From an uncultured Ruminococcus sp. (GTDB taxonomy: Bacteria > Bacillota > Clostridia > Oscillospirales > Ruminococcaceae): a DNA stretch of 23,056 bases. The notes beneath the pieces are model-generated. The model was given only the letters and a program-made list of their open reading frames with translations, searched no databases and was not told the origin of the DNA. The position numbers and the translations under genes were made by a program. The stretch is taken from assembly GCA_945867875.1 (NCBI GenBank), contig CAMBJF010000016.1:1-23056 (forward strand), written 5' to 3'. Of this stretch, positions 22,633-23,056 are shown piece after piece (within the stretch, counting starts at the first letter, position 1; every line of letters begins with the position of its first letter).

Positions 22633-22973
22633 GCAGACTGCTTATCTATTCGCTTATCCTTTTCTGCGGAGTTGTGATATCGGCTTTTTCTCAGATACTT
22701 CTGAAAAAAAGCGCCAAAAAGCATTATGATTCGGTGATAAAGGAATATCTTAATCCATTGGTGATAATCGCATACGGAATGTTTTTTGGATGCACCCTTA
22801 TCTCGGTGGTGGCAATGCGTGTTGTGCCGCTGTCGATGTCACCAATAATCGAGGCAACTTCATATATCATAACCCCGCTGCTCAGCTATCTGATACTTGG
22901 TGAAAAAACTACCCGAAAGCAGGCAGTCGGAATGGCTGTCATCGTTGCGGGAATTGTTGTTTTTGTGATATAA
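22629..22973 (+). CDS. Small EamA/SMR-like membrane protein, flippase subunit 2
   Basis: A 114-aa protein with four predicted membrane helices (about 4-24, 45-64, 72-90, 95-114). Near the N-terminus SAFSQILLKKSAKKH resembles the SMR/ArnF helix 1 end with paired lysines, and the C-terminal half shows VVPLSMSPIIEATSYIITPLLSYLILGEKTTRKQAVG, a classic EamA/SMR helix 3-4 hairpin. It overlaps the previous gene by 4 bp. The two proteins differ clearly from each other, as expected of a heterodimer. It is complete; only 39 bases of genuine sequence follow before adapter. The sugar carried is unknown. Confidence 0.82.
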   Translation: MSRLLIYSLILFCGVVISAFSQILLKKSAKKHYDSVIKEYLNPLVIIAYGMFFGCTLISVVAMRVVPLSMSPIIEATSYIITPLLSYLILGEKTTRKQAVGMAVIVAGIVVFVI

Positions 22974-23012
22974 TTTTTCTGCAAATCGTTGACGAATCGC
23001 ACAAAATGATGT

Positions 23013-23056
23013 CTGTCTCTTATACACATCTGACGCTGCCGACGATATGCAGTGTG
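23013..23056. other. Sequencing adapter (Nextera) at the contig end
   Basis: Positions 23013-23045 match, base for base, the reverse complement of the Nextera read 1 transposase adapter: the 19-base mosaic end beginning CTGTCTCTTATACACATCT, then GACGCTGCCGACGA. The next eight bases TATGCAGT (23046-23053) are the reverse complement of ACTGCATA, recalled as the Nextera i5 index 506, and the final GTG fits the start of the P5 side. This is library sequence, not genome. Confidence 0.98.

Noticed and set aside
23013..23031. Tn5 mosaic end as a mobile element boundary
   Set aside because: The 19-base mosaic end is followed immediately by the Illumina adapter arm and an index, so it is library sequence and not a transposon.

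Overview
The window looks like chromosomal DNA of an anaerobic low-to-mid-GC Firmicute of the class Clostridia, most likely a Ruminococcus/Oscillospiraceae relative (inference). The evidence is a clostridial-type division and cell wall (dcw) cluster with murA between murG and divIB, a meso-diaminopimelate type MurE, a PASTA-bearing class B PBP, AAAGGAGG-like ribosome binding sites and sigma-A promoters of the TTGACA/TATAAT type. The right end (about 23013-23056) is not biological. It is Illumina Nextera adapter plus an i5 index read through into the contig, so the contig stops there artificially.

Layout. (1) Positions 73-14514, all on the minus strand, hold the dcw cluster. In transcription order it reads mraZ, rsmH, an ftsL-like gene, a pbpB/spoVD-type transpeptidase, a fused murE-murF, mraY, ftsW, murG, murA, divIB/ftsQ and ftsZ, closed by an intrinsic terminator at 21-52. 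murD, murC, murB and ftsA are absent from the cluster. MraZ and RsmH are the conserved head. FtsL, PBP, FtsW, DivIB and FtsZ are the divisome. MurA, MurE-F, MraY and MurG make lipid II for it. (2) Positions 14515-15108 are a 0.6-kb divergent control region with a strong mraZ promoter, three MraZ-box-like GTGGTG repeats at its start site, a second inverted pair of the same boxes about 200 bp away, and a promoter for the next gene. (3) Position 15109 onward holds an HD-domain protein (+), then a bidirectional terminator, an MmcQ/YjbR-family gene (-), lysS (-) and greA (-). greA-lysS are driven by a perfect consensus promoter. (4) Positions 18413-22973 (+) are a six-gene surface glycan module from its own promoter: a GT2 rhamnosyltransferase-like enzyme, an ATP-grasp ligase, an NAD-dependent epimerase/dehydratase, a polyprenyl-phosphate glycosyltransferase, and two small four-helix SMR/EamA-like proteins. 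The last three resemble an ArnC plus ArnE/ArnF arrangement, in which a sugar is put on undecaprenyl phosphate and flipped outward. The expected third component, an outward-facing GT-C transferase, is not in the window and may lie past the artificial contig end.

Several genes need a start other than the longest open frame. ftsZ, mraZ, lysS, greA, the first GT2, the ATP-grasp gene and the MmcQ gene start internally. divIB and the PBP gene appear to use TTG.
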